Notes under the pieces: generated by a model
Databases searched by the model: none
What the model was told of the DNA's origin: nothing
Seen by the model: only the letters and a program-made list of their open reading frames with translations
Shown: in pieces, positions 17,984-27,794 of the stretch
How the letters are laid out: each line of letters begins with the position of its first letter
How positions within the stretch are numbered: position 1 is the first letter of the stretch
Source of the DNA: Gammaproteobacteria bacterium
GTDB lineage: Bacteria > Pseudomonadota > Gammaproteobacteria > Eutrophobiales > Eutrophobiaceae
Length of the DNA: 64,000 nt
Direction of reading: 5' to 3'
Assembly: GCA_012103475.1 (NCBI GenBank)
Contig: WLWS01000001.1
Span: 558,001-622,000 of the forward strand
Translations under genes and position numbers: made by a program

Positions 17984-20344
17984 ATGATGATGTTTTCTTA
18001 TACACCCCGAATCTACTTTTTTTCCATCTGCTTTTTATTCTGCCTGAAGGTATCTGCTCAGAGTTTGCCTGAAATAAAAATTGGCATTGTCAGCGATGGC
18101 CTCAGCCCGCGATTCGGCCAGCAAACTGATGTCATCAAACATGAAATAGTTGAGATCACTAAAGGCGAGTTTGATATTACATTCCCCACATCTACACAAC
18201 TGACTGGAAACTGGGATGTTAACAAAATACGTGATTCGATTGATCTCTTCTTTGACAACAGGGAGGTTGATTTAATCATCGCTACCGGCCCGGTAGGTTC
18301 GCAGGAAATAATCAGCAGAAAAAACCTGTCAAAACCTGCCATCGCAATGACAGTACTCGATATATCATTACAGGATGCGCCTTTACAAAACGGCACCAGC
18401 GGCGTTAAGAACCTGAATTACCTGGCCTCGCCAAAATCATTTGAAAGAGATCTGCTTGCCTTTCGTGACATTGTTGATTTCAAGCATCTTGCCGTTTTTG
18501 TAACTGATGCAATTATAGAACGCCTGCCACAATTGCAAAAAAAAGCGGATATTGCTTCGGCAGACTATGGCATTCAATTTCAACTGATACCGACAGGTGA
18601 ATCTGCTACTGAGGCTTTGGCCTTATTAGATCCAGACGTCACTGCAGCAATTGTTACCCCCTTGATTAAAATGTCGGTATCTGAGTTTCGCAAGCTCGCA
18701 GATGGATTGAAAGACAGAAAAATGCCCAGCTTCTCCATGCATGGACGTGACGAGGTCGAACTTGGTCTGTTTGCAAGCCTGGCACCAGGCAACGACATCA
18801 ATCGTATTGGCCGTAGGGTCGCTATTAATGTCTTAAGTATACTCACAGGCGAAGACGCAGGTTCCTTGTCAGTAGGATTTTCAGTTGGTGAACGACTTGT
18901 AGTTAATATGGCAACGGCAAGGGCGATTGATCTATACCCGAACTGGAGCACTCTTTCAGAAGCTGAGCGACTAAATGATCTGCGCCCGGATAGTGGTGCT
19001 GCCCTCGATCTTCTTAGAACAGTCGATGAGGCAATTAGGGCGAATCTTGATTTGCTGGTTGCTAATCAGGAAGTAGTGGCTCGCCGACACAATATCGACC
19101 TTGCCCGTTCAGCCTTACTACCACAACTGGATTCGTCAGTTACGGTGAGTGCACGTGAACGCGGATTAGCCAACACTATTACACCTCAAAGAAGTGCCCA
19201 GGGTAATTTTCGTCTGAGTCAGATCATTTATTCTGACTCCGCCTGGGCCAATCTTCAAAACAGCGGTAAATTACAACAGGCTCTGGAACATGAGCGCGAT
19301 AGCCTGAAACTGGATATAGTGCTGGATGCCAGTACGACCTATCTGAATATACTAAAAGCGAAAACAATAGAACAAATCCAGAAAGAAAATGTTCGTCGCT
19401 CCAGACACAACCTTGAACTTGCCAGAGTAAGAGAGTCTGTCGGACAATCATCACGGGCAGATGTGTATCGCTGGGAAAGTGAAATTGCGACAGATAAACA
19501 GGAAGCTCTGGCCGCCGAAGCCGCACGCTTACAATCCGAGTTGAGCCTCAACCGTCTTTTAAACCGGCCTCAGAATGAAGCGTTCAGTATTGTAGATACG
19601 AATATCAATGAGCCGTTTTTACTAATTAGCGATAAGCGTTTTTTTAACTATGTTGAAAACCAGAAGAAATGGTTTGTGTTTCACGACTTCATGGCTGAAC
19701 TCGGACTGGATCGCGCTCCCGAATTGTTAGCACTCTCGCTTGGCATCGAAGCACAGCAAAGAAATATCAGCAATGCGAGGCGACAATACTGGTTACCTGA
19801 GTTAACCATTGATGGTGGTTACAGCGACACCTTCAGCAGATCCGGGGTCGGCTCGGCCTTACCCGCCGGCATCGAAGATGATGGCTGGAATCTTGGTCTT
19901 ACCGCCAGATTGCCTCTATTCGCCGGTGGAGCAAGAAAGTCGAATGTTGCCCAACGAAGGGATGATTTGCTAAGACTGCATTATAGCAAACAGGCCGCCT
20001 CACAAAAAATCGAGGCTCGGATTCGTAACGCCCTGCATAATATCGGCGCATCTTACCCGAGTATTGATCTGGCCCGAAAATCCGCTGACGCCGCCGGAAA
20101 TAATCTGCGTTTAATCACCGAATCATATCGCGCGGGTTCGGTTTCCCTTATTGAACTTATTGACGCACAAAATGCAGCGCTGTCAGCGGAGTTGAGCGCT
20201 GCGAATGCGATATACGATTTTCTGCTTGATCTTATGGAAGTACAAAGAGCAATAGCACAATTTGATTTTTTTATGAGTCCCGACGAACGTCGTCAGTGGT
20301 ATGAGGACATAGAGAGTTATTATAAGAATTCAGCCCGGAGTTAA
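17984..20344 (+). CDS. Fusion protein: ABC substrate-binding-like domain plus TolC-type outer-membrane efflux protein
   Basis: This 786-residue protein is about 300 residues longer than a normal TolC-family factor. After a signal peptide (to about 25), residues 28-335 resemble the ABC_sub_bind family (PF04392 type). There is an IKIGIVSDGLSPRF start and a GLFASLAPGNDINRIGRRVA block, followed by ILTGEDAGSL and ERLVVNMATARAIDL. Residues of about 345-786 are a TolC-family outer-membrane channel with the two helical repeats (NIDLARSALLPQLD and AQQRNISNARRQYWLPEL). No stop or frameshift separates the halves. It is followed 3 bp later by the adaptor and RND pump genes. The binding domain may capture substrate in the periplasm for efflux (inference). 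Confidence 0.85.
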   Translation: MMMFSYTPRIYFFSICFLFCLKVSAQSLPEIKIGIVSDGLSPRFGQQTDVIKHEIVEITKGEFDITFPTSTQLTGNWDVNKIRDSIDLFFDNREVDLIIATGPVGSQEIISRKNLSKPAIAMTVLDISLQDAPLQNGTSGVKNLNYLASPKSFERDLLAFRDIVDFKHLAVFVTDAIIERLPQLQKKADIASADYGIQFQLIPTGESATEALALLDPDVTAAIVTPLIKMSVSEFRKLADGLKDRKMPSFSMHGRDEVELGLFASLAPGNDINRIGRRVAINVLSILTGEDAGSLSVGFSVGERLVVNMATARAIDLYPNWSTLSEAERLNDLRPDSGAALDLLRTVDEAIRANLDLLVANQEVVARRHNIDLARSALLPQLDSSVTVSARERGLANTITPQRSAQGNFRLSQIIYSDSAWANLQNSGKLQQALEHERDSLKLDIVLDASTTYLNILKAKTIEQIQKENVRRSRHNLELARVRESVGQSSRADVYRWESEIATDKQEALAAEAARLQSELSLNRLLNRPQNEAFSIVDTNINEPFLLISDKRFFNYVENQKKWFVFHDFMAELGLDRAPELLALSLGIEAQQRNISNARRQYWLPELTIDGGYSDTFSRSGVGSALPAGIEDDGWNLGLTARLPLFAGGARKSNVAQRRDDLLRLHYSKQAASQKIEARIRNALHNIGASYPSIDLARKSADAAGNNLRLITESYRAGSVSLIELIDAQNAALSAELSAANAIYDFLLDLMEVQRAIAQFDFFMSPDERRQWYEDIESYYKNSARS

Positions 20345-20347
20345 GTA

Positions 20348-21451
20348 ATGAGAATACCCAACAACATTTTAATATCGCTGATCTTGCTTGGTTTCTTCAT
20401 TGGCTGTTCAAAACAGAATGATGAACCTGAACAGGAAATCCTCAGACCAGTTCGTCACGTTACTACTCAATATAATGACGGAACAATAGATCGAGTCTTT
20501 TCCGGTACCACTGAGGCACAAATTGAAAGTAATCTCAGTTTCAAGGTTAGCGGAACTCTGCAATCGCGCAATGTAAATGTCGGCGACCAGCTTGAGGCCG
20601 GGCAAATTATTGCGGTGCTGGATCCAACTGATTTTAATATCAGCAAACACGATGCCGAAGCTAGTCTTGCCAACGCTCTGGCGGAACTACGCAGAGCAAA
20701 AGCAAATTATGAACGCGCCAAAACACTCTATGAAAACGACAATACTTCCAAACTGGATCTTGATACTGCCAGAGCTGCTGCCGAATCCGCTGCAGCTATG
20801 GTTGAATCTGCCGGGCAGAAGTTACGTTCTGCAAAACTTCAACTGTCTTACACGAAACTACACTCGCCAGGTGTATGTGCTGTCGCCGATACTTACATGA
20901 AAGTGAATGAGAATGTAAATGCCGGTACTTCCATTCTGAAAGTGAATTGCGGGGAGTGTGCGAACGTTAAAATTGCTGTTCCGGGATCATTCATCAATCA
21001 GATAACTTCGGGCAGCAATGTGAGTGTAAAGATGGATGCATTCGATGAACAAATCTTTGCTGCTATCGTTACTGAAGTTGGCGTTTCTTCAGCATCAACC
21101 GGCACGGCCTTTCCGGTTACTGTAGCTCTGCAGGAAGGTTGTGATCAAATCAGAGCAGGTATGGCCGCTGATGTAACTTTCAGCACAAAAAGCGAAGAAG
21201 ATAGAAAATCTATTGTTATACCAGAGGTGGCAAGTGGGGAAGATCGTCAGGGCCGCTATGTATTTGTTCTGGAGAAAAGTACTGAAGATAGCTGGATTGC
21301 CAGGAGAAGAGCTGTCGTGATAGGCGATCTGGGTTCTTATGGTCTTGAAATAACCAGTGGGCTTGATGCAGGCGAACAAGTTGTGACAGCCGGGGTAAGA
21401 CGTATTGTCGATGGCCAACGGGTAAAATTGCTTAAGCCAGCGGAGAAGTAG
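20348..21451 (+). CDS. RND efflux periplasmic adaptor lipoprotein (membrane fusion protein)
   Basis: The 367-residue protein has a lipoprotein signal with lipobox FIGC at residues 17-20. A biotinyl-lipoyl-like hairpin follows (VNVGDQLEAGQIIAVLD), then an alpha-helical coiled coil at about 95-165, and beta-barrel and membrane-proximal domains. It bridges the inner-membrane RND pump (next gene, 1 bp away) to the TolC-type channel encoded just upstream. Confidence 0.92.
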   Translation: MRIPNNILISLILLGFFIGCSKQNDEPEQEILRPVRHVTTQYNDGTIDRVFSGTTEAQIESNLSFKVSGTLQSRNVNVGDQLEAGQIIAVLDPTDFNISKHDAEASLANALAELRRAKANYERAKTLYENDNTSKLDLDTARAAAESAAAMVESAGQKLRSAKLQLSYTKLHSPGVCAVADTYMKVNENVNAGTSILKVNCGECANVKIAVPGSFINQITSGSNVSVKMDAFDEQIFAAIVTEVGVSSASTGTAFPVTVALQEGCDQIRAGMAADVTFSTKSEEDRKSIVIPEVASGEDRQGRYVFVLEKSTEDSWIARRRAVVIGDLGSYGLEITSGLDAGEQVVTAGVRRIVDGQRVKLLKPAEK

Positions 21452-21452
21452 T

Positions 21453-24400
21453 TTGAATATTACAAAAGCCGCTATTGAAAATAGTCGCGTAACTCTTGTA
21501 GTGCTCGTGTTTATTATCCTTGCTGGTATAAATACCTATCTCGGCATGCCGCGTTCTGAAGATCCGGGTTTTATCATTCGGGTTGCGCAAATCCGTACTT
21601 ATTTCCCGGGTGCAAGCCCGGAACGTGTCGAACAATTAATCACTGACAAACTCGAAAAAGCAGTACAGGAAATTCCGGAACTGGATTTTGTAAGCAATAC
21701 ATCGAAAATCGGCCAGTCAATAATCAGCGTCAATATCAAGGAAGAATACAAGAACATGCGGCCTGTCTGGGACAGTCTCAGACGTAAGATTGACAATGCC
21801 AGTGGCAAACTTCCTGAAGGCATTATCGGTCCGGTAATCAACGACGAATTCGGTGATGTGTTTGGCATTCTTATCGCGCTGACGGGCGATGGTTTCGATT
21901 ATGCCGAGCTTAAACAGGTTGCAGATGCAGTCAGAGACGAATTATTGCTTATCGCCGGTACAGCAAAAGTCGAAATTCACGGCGCCCAGGAAGAACGGGT
22001 GTTTGTTGAGTATGACAACGCAACATTGAGCAACTACGGACTGTCTCCGGTTCAGCTTCAGCAAATGCTTCGCTCACGTAATATTATTCAACCAGGAGGA
22101 AATATTACGCTGGAGTATGAAAAAATTGTCATCGAGCCAACAGGTAATTTTGAATCTGTAAACGATATCAGTCGCACCATTATAAATTTGCCAAATAGCT
22201 CAGAAGTTATTTACCTGGAAGACATAGTTAAAATAAGTCGCGGCTACATTGATCCTCCGGACTCCATGGTAACTAATAACGGCGAGACCAGTCTGGTACT
22301 TGGGATTTCACTTCGCGAGGGAGGAAATATTATCTCCCTGGGTAAAGACGTTAAATCCGTTATTGAACGGGCTAAAACTGTCTATCCCATTGGAATAGAG
22401 TTCGATGACGTTCAGTTCCAACCGGCGGTAGTCGAGAAGAAAGTAGCCGATTTTGAAAGCAACCTGTTTCAAGCTGTAATGGTAGTCACTCTGGTGATGC
22501 TATTTACTCTTGGCCTGAGAACCGGGCTTATCGTTGCCAGTTTGATTCCGGTGACCATACTCAGTGCCTTTCTGGTCATGAATGTTTTCAGTATTGGCCT
22601 TGATCAAATGTCTCTGGCTGCCTTGATTATCGCTCTTGGTATGCTTGTTGATAACGCCATAGTGATGTCTGAATCCATTATGGTACAGATGCAGGCGGGA
22701 GTTGAGGCGAGAAAAGCCGCCATTGCCTGTGCCAACGAACTTCGGATACCGCTTCTCACCTCATCCCTGACTACTGCTGCAGCTTTTCTGCCTATTTATC
22801 TATCTGAATCATCAACAGGTGAATATACCGCGCCCTTATTTAAAGTCGTCTCGATTACACTTCTTTGTTCATGGGTAATTGCCCTGACCTTAATCCCGCT
22901 TCTCTGCGTTAGCGCAATGAAAGTAAAAAAGAGGGCCTCTGCCACCAGCTTCGATAACCGCTTCTATAACAACTATCGACGTTTATTATTGAGTCTGGTA
23001 AAACATCCTTTAATTTCCTTGCTTGGCGTATTGTTTATTTTTGTAATCGCTCTGCAGGGACTTAATTACGTCCCCAAATTATTTTTCCCGGAAAACGATC
23101 GACCCACTTTTACCATTGAGTTGGAACTTCCCGAGGGTACGCCGATAGAGAGAACCCGGTCGATCACAGCTATTGTAGAGCAATACTTACTGGACAATTT
23201 AATGGCAGTTGATGGCGCAGACGGCGTTGTAAACTGGGGAAGTTTCATTGGTGCGGGTGCACCCAGATTTATTTTATCAAGTAACCCCGAGCCACCTAAC
23301 CCTGCTTACGCCATTCTTGTTGTCAACACCACGCGACATACCATAATCAACCCGCAGATAATTCCTGCAATCGACAGTTTTATCAAGGAAAGATTCGCGG
23401 ACGTTGAAGCAACCATCAAGAAACTTGAAGTCGGTGCACCAGCATGGCCTCCAATCGCGATTCGAATCTCCGGACGCGATACAGACAAACTGTTTTCCAT
23501 TGTAGACAAAGTCAAAGAAAAACTCCGGCAAACCGAAGGGGCGACTCAGATAAGTGATAGCTGGGGTACCCGTTCAAAAAAAATCCTGTTAGACATCGAT
23601 GAAACCCGAGCTCGTTTATCGGGCATTAGTCATGAAGACATTGCTATATCACTGCAGACTTACTTCAGTGGGCTTGAAACAACTGAATACCGTGAACAGG
23701 ACAAATTAATCCCCATTGTGCTGCGTTCATCCGCCGGTCATAGCGATAATAACTATGAGGGAGCATTTCCTTCTATTAATGTTTACTCTCAGGCACAGGG
23801 AAGCTCTGTACCCCTTAGTCAGGTCGCCGAACCCGAGCTGGTGTGGCAACCAGGTAAAATCGAACGACGTAATCGCTTACGCAATGTGACTGTAGAAGCT
23901 CTGCTCAAACCGGGCTTTACTGTAGAAGACGTATTATCCGAAATTGAGCCATGGTTAATCGAAGAGTCGCTTGGCTGGCCCTTCGGTTATAAATGGGAAT
24001 TCGGGGGCACTGTTGAAACTTCGGGCAAAGCGAATCAGGCCATTGCGGATAAACTACCTGTTGCTGCTTTGATCATCGTTATTCTGCTGGTGATACAGTT
24101 TAATTCCATACGTCGTCCTCTTATCATCCTCACCACCATCCCTCTGGCTTTAATTGGCGTGACCATCGGACTGCTCCTGGCCCGCTCTTATTTCGGCTTT
24201 ATGACCTTACTTGGCATCATTTCCCTTGCAGGAATTGTAATCAACAATGCCATTGTCTTACTGGATAGAATCAATCTGGAGATAAACCAGAACGGAAAAG
24301 AGGCTGCGGCTGCCATAATCTCTTCTGCCCAGCAAAGGTTGCGACCTATATTGTTAACTACGGCAACAACAGTTTGCGGTCTCATACCGCTGTGGCTGGG

Positions 24401-24545
24401 CGGTGGACCGATGTGGGAACCCATGGCGATAACTATTATTTTCGGTTTGCTTTTTTCTACTGCGCTGACGCTGGCAGTTGTACCTGTCCTGTATACTCTG
24501 CTTTTCAAAGTGAGCTTTCGTAGTTATTCATATCAGACAGAATAG
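21453..24545 (+). CDS. RND family efflux pump (HAE-1/AcrB-like)
   Basis: The 1030-residue protein is full length with 12 membrane spans and two large periplasmic loops. The transmembrane helix 4 proton-relay region reads GMLVDNAIVMSE, so the first Asp is kept and the second is Asn, as in many non-AcrB HAE-1 members. It starts with TTG at 21453, matching the family N-terminus (NITKAAIENSRVTLVV). It would export small molecules by proton antiport with the preceding adaptor and fused channel. The substrate cannot be told from sequence. Confidence 0.93.
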   Translation: MNITKAAIENSRVTLVVLVFIILAGINTYLGMPRSEDPGFIIRVAQIRTYFPGASPERVEQLITDKLEKAVQEIPELDFVSNTSKIGQSIISVNIKEEYKNMRPVWDSLRRKIDNASGKLPEGIIGPVINDEFGDVFGILIALTGDGFDYAELKQVADAVRDELLLIAGTAKVEIHGAQEERVFVEYDNATLSNYGLSPVQLQQMLRSRNIIQPGGNITLEYEKIVIEPTGNFESVNDISRTIINLPNSSEVIYLEDIVKISRGYIDPPDSMVTNNGETSLVLGISLREGGNIISLGKDVKSVIERAKTVYPIGIEFDDVQFQPAVVEKKVADFESNLFQAVMVVTLVMLFTLGLRTGLIVASLIPVTILSAFLVMNVFSIGLDQMSLAALIIALGMLVDNAIVMSESIMVQMQAGVEARKAAIACANELRIPLLTSSLTTAAAFLPIYLSESSTGEYTAPLFKVVSITLLCSWVIALTLIPLLCVSAMKVKKRASATSFDNRFYNNYRRLLLSLVKHPLISLLGVLFIFVIALQGLNYVPKLFFPENDRPTFTIELELPEGTPIERTRSITAIVEQYLLDNLMAVDGADGVVNWGSFIGAGAPRFILSSNPEPPNPAYAILVVNTTRHTIINPQIIPAIDSFIKERFADVEATIKKLEVGAPAWPPIAIRISGRDTDKLFSIVDKVKEKLRQTEGATQISDSWGTRSKKILLDIDETRARLSGISHEDIAISLQTYFSGLETTEYREQDKLIPIVLRSSAGHSDNNYEGAFPSINVYSQAQGSSVPLSQVAEPELVWQPGKIERRNRLRNVTVEALLKPGFTVEDVLSEIEPWLIEESLGWPFGYKWEFGGTVETSGKANQAIADKLPVAALIIVILLVIQFNSIRRPLIILTTIPLALIGVTIGLLLARSYFGFMTLLGIISLAGIVINNAIVLLDRINLEINQNGKEAAAAIISSAQQRLRPILLTTATTVCGLIPLWLGGGPMWEPMAITIIFGLLFSTALTLAVVPVLYTLLFKVSFRSYSYQTE

Positions 24546-24625
24546 TTTGTCGGACAATAAAACTCTTCCGCTGATAAATAATCAATATCCGATTCTATTA
24601 CGTTTATTTTTCCGGACTAGATCCA

Positions 24626-25017
<392 letters not shown>

Positions 25018-25056
25018 AGTAGAAAATCATAACAACCTAAGCGGAAAATTTATCAT

Positions 25057-26106
25057 ATGTACAATACTGACGATCTTCGCATCGCCTCCATAAAAGCAGT
25101 AGCGACCCCCACAGAAATTTGTGAAGAGATTCCGGTTAGCGAAAAAGCTACCCAGACCACCTATTCAAGCAGGCAGGATATACATAACATACTGAAGGAG
25201 AAGGACGACAGGCTTGTGGTGATCGCCGGCCCCTGTTCTATTCACGATCCGCTTGCAGCAATAGAGTACGCTGGTCGCCTCTCCGCTTTGAAGAAAGAAT
25301 TCGAAAATGAGCTGCTGATTATTATGCGGGTATATTTTGAAAAACCCCGCACCACCGTAGGCTGGAAAGGTCTGATAAACGATCCGGGACTGGACGAAAG
25401 TTATCAAATTAATAAGGGTTTAAGAATTGCCCGACAGCTTCTGCTGGATCTGAATGACAAGGGCATGCCGGCCGGTGTCGAATATCTGGATATTATTACC
25501 CCACAATACCTGTCTGATCTCGTCAGCTGGGGAGCAATTGGTGCCAGAACTACTGAAAGTCAGGTACACAGGGAATTGGCTTCGGGCTTATCCTGTCCTG
25601 TCGGTTTCAAAAACGGCACTTATGGAACAACACAAATGGCTATTGATGCGATTCGTGCGGCTTCCGGCTCTCATCATTTTTTGTCGCTACGAAAAGAAGG
25701 CAGTTCAGCGATATTCGCTACAGCAGGCAACGAGGATTGTCATATTATCCTTCGCGGTGGCAAGCAGCCCAATTTCGACGCAACCAGCATTCAACGCGTT
25801 GCCGATGAATTGGACAATGCCGGGCTGGCGCCACGCATTATGGTCGACTTCAGCCATGCCAATTCAAACAAACAACATAAAAAGCAACTTGAGGTGGGTC
25901 GTGATGTCGCTGGCCAAATTGCTAATGGAGAAGGAAGAATCTTTGGCGTCATGATTGAAAGCCATCTTATTGAAGGAAATCAACAAGTCGTCAAACATAG
26001 AGAACTCACCTATGGACAGAGTATCACCGACGCCTGTCTGGGCTGGGAGGACAGCGAAACTCTGATTCGTGAACTGGCCGAGGCCATAAAACAGAAAAGA
26101 AAATAA
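25057..26106 (+). CDS. aroG: 3-deoxy-7-phosphoheptulonate synthase, class I (AroG-like)
   Basis: The 349 residues follow E. coli AroG closely: YNTDDLRI, VVIAGPCSIHDP, RVYFEKPRTTVGWKGLINDP, GARTTESQVHRELASGLSCP and DCHIILRGGK. It condenses PEP and erythrose-4-phosphate as the first step of aromatic amino acid synthesis. Metal and PEP ligands (Cys in GPCS, His in DFSHAN, Asp in ITDACLGWED) are present. The DCHIILRGGK segment is closest to AroG (Phe-sensitive) rather than AroF or AroH, but feedback specificity is an inference. Confidence 0.93.
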   Translation: MYNTDDLRIASIKAVATPTEICEEIPVSEKATQTTYSSRQDIHNILKEKDDRLVVIAGPCSIHDPLAAIEYAGRLSALKKEFENELLIIMRVYFEKPRTTVGWKGLINDPGLDESYQINKGLRIARQLLLDLNDKGMPAGVEYLDIITPQYLSDLVSWGAIGARTTESQVHRELASGLSCPVGFKNGTYGTTQMAIDAIRAASGSHHFLSLRKEGSSAIFATAGNEDCHIILRGGKQPNFDATSIQRVADELDNAGLAPRIMVDFSHANSNKQHKKQLEVGRDVAGQIANGEGRIFGVMIESHLIEGNQQVVKHRELTYGQSITDACLGWEDSETLIRELAEAIKQKRK

Positions 26107-26137
26107 GTAACCTTAAACGAAGAAGAGATAACTGTTG

Positions 26138-27127
26138 TTAATTACTCATCTCAGTTGCTGGGGATTGCGCAGTCTGGGCAATTTCCTTAAGACGTTCATC
26201 GGCGAGACGGGCCGCTGTTGTGCCGGGATGTTGTTTTCTCAGATTCTCCAGTCGATATTTTGCTTCATCAATGGCTCCCATCTCATAATAGCAAAAGCCT
26301 ATTTTCAAGAGTGAGTGAGTCAACTTCTTGCTATCAGGATAATTGCTAAGCAAGTTATTATATTCTGCTAGCGCGGTTTCGAACTCACGGGTTACATAAT
26401 AAGCCTCACCAAGCCAGTATTGCGCATTATCGGAATATTCACTTTGAGGATTAAGTGTAAGGAATTCTCTGAATGCTTTTATTGCCTGTTCGTATTGTGA
26501 CTGTTTTAGTAGTTTAAAGGCCTGCTGATATTGAGCTCGTATTTGCACTGGATCGAGCTCGACCACTGCAGGTACAGGCGCTACCCCACTGATTTGATCT
26601 CCTACCGGGTTTTGCAAGGCCGCTTCGGGTGTAAGCTGGGCATCAAGCTCGTTTTGTCGATCAGTAGCAGGCTGCTGCGAATCACTATTCTCTATCACTT
26701 CCACCATTAAGGTGTCTTCTGCCTGTTGCGACACAGATGTCGGTGCAATCTGATCAGCAATGGGTTCAATAGTTTGCAGTGGCGGTTCATCAGGATTATC
26801 TATGAAGGTCAGATCCGAATTTTCGACATTGACAACGCTACCCCGTTCAATTTTTTGCAGGCGCTGATCGATATCAGTATACAAATCTCTCTGGCGTTTT
26901 TTAATCTGCTCAAGGCTGTGATTTTGCAATTCAATATCGCCTTGTAGTGCACTTAACTCCGTCTGCAAACTTTCAATCTGCTGTAACATATCCAGCAAGC
27001 CCTGGCTCTGCAGAAGTCGTTCAATACGGTCGAGTCTCTGTAGCAACTCGGCATCGACACTATAGACAGGTGTGCTCACAAAGAGCAGTGCGCATACCAG
27101 ACTTAAAAATGATTTCAGTAACTTCAC
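26138..27127 (-). CDS. cpoB: Cell division coordinator CpoB (YbgF)
   Basis: The 329-residue periplasmic protein has a signal peptide to about 24 and an N-terminal coiled coil (about 28-95). A low-complexity Gln/Pro-rich linker follows, then a C-terminal TPR domain (about 200-325; YQQAFKLLKQSQYEQAIKAF onward). The start is GTG at 27127 with AGGA seven bases upstream; no in-frame ATG fits. In E. coli it links TolA with PBP1B during division. It is the last gene of the Tol-Pal operon. The linker is long, about 100 residues. Confidence 0.92.
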   Translation of the reverse strand: MKLLKSFLSLVCALLFVSTPVYSVDAELLQRLDRIERLLQSQGLLDMLQQIESLQTELSALQGDIELQNHSLEQIKKRQRDLYTDIDQRLQKIERGSVVNVENSDLTFIDNPDEPPLQTIEPIADQIAPTSVSQQAEDTLMVEVIENSDSQQPATDRQNELDAQLTPEAALQNPVGDQISGVAPVPAVVELDPVQIRAQYQQAFKLLKQSQYEQAIKAFREFLTLNPQSEYSDNAQYWLGEAYYVTREFETALAEYNNLLSNYPDSKKLTHSLLKIGFCYYEMGAIDEAKYRLENLRKQHPGTTAARLADERLKEIAQTAQSPATEMSN

Positions 27128-27136
27128 TATGTTTTC

Positions 27137-27685
27137 CTAATAAATAATTTCCACACGCCTGTTCTGACTCCAGGCGAATTCATCATGTTCTTCAGAGATT
27201 GGCCTCTCTTCGCCATAGCTTGTCGTTCTTATTTGTGACGACGAGACACCGAGCAGAACCATTTGCCGTTTTATAGTTTGTGAACGACGCTCTCCCAGGG
27301 CAAGGTTATACTCACGGGAACCGCGTTCATCGGCGTGACCTTCGAGTGACAGAATAACATTCGGGTTGGCAATCAGTAAGGCTGCATGAGCTTCAATGGT
27401 ATCTCGAAACTGTGGCTGAATTTCACTACTGTCAAATTCGAAATATATGGTCCTTACAGCGAGCGGGCTTTGCGGGTCATCGAGTGCCGTAATACTGGTG
27501 GCACTATCCCCATCCGTTCCATATGTCTTTACACCGGAATCTGTTGATGAAGACTGACTGTCATCGTTGGAACTCGTTGTGGCTCCCTTATCTTCGACAG
27601 TTGCTGAACTTGATTTATCGGGAGTGCTTGAGCAGGCCGATAAAAGACAAATCAGTAAACCTGCGAAGACGTGTTTAACAGTCAT
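27137..27685 (-). CDS. pal: Peptidoglycan-associated lipoprotein Pal
   Basis: The ATG at 27685, with AAGGAGAG upstream, opens a lipoprotein signal with lipobox LLSAC. A Ser/Thr-rich linker follows. The OmpA-like domain (about 80-182) has IYFEFDSSEIQP and the peptidoglycan-binding segment LEGHADERGSREYNLALGERR. Pal anchors the outer membrane to peptidoglycan and binds TolB. It is separated from tolB by 109 bp without a clear terminator. Confidence 0.96.
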   Translation of the reverse strand: MTVKHVFAGLLICLLSACSSTPDKSSSATVEDKGATTSSNDDSQSSSTDSGVKTYGTDGDSATSITALDDPQSPLAVRTIYFEFDSSEIQPQFRDTIEAHAALLIANPNVILSLEGHADERGSREYNLALGERRSQTIKRQMVLLGVSSSQIRTTSYGEERPISEEHDEFAWSQNRRVEIIY

Positions 27686-27794
27686 AAGTAACTCTCCTTT
27701 GTATAATTGTTGAAAGCATAGCATTCATTAAGATAGCTGTTGAGTGCTATTAATAATCGGGTATGGCTTGTCAGTATGCAGTCGGGCTTAATCT

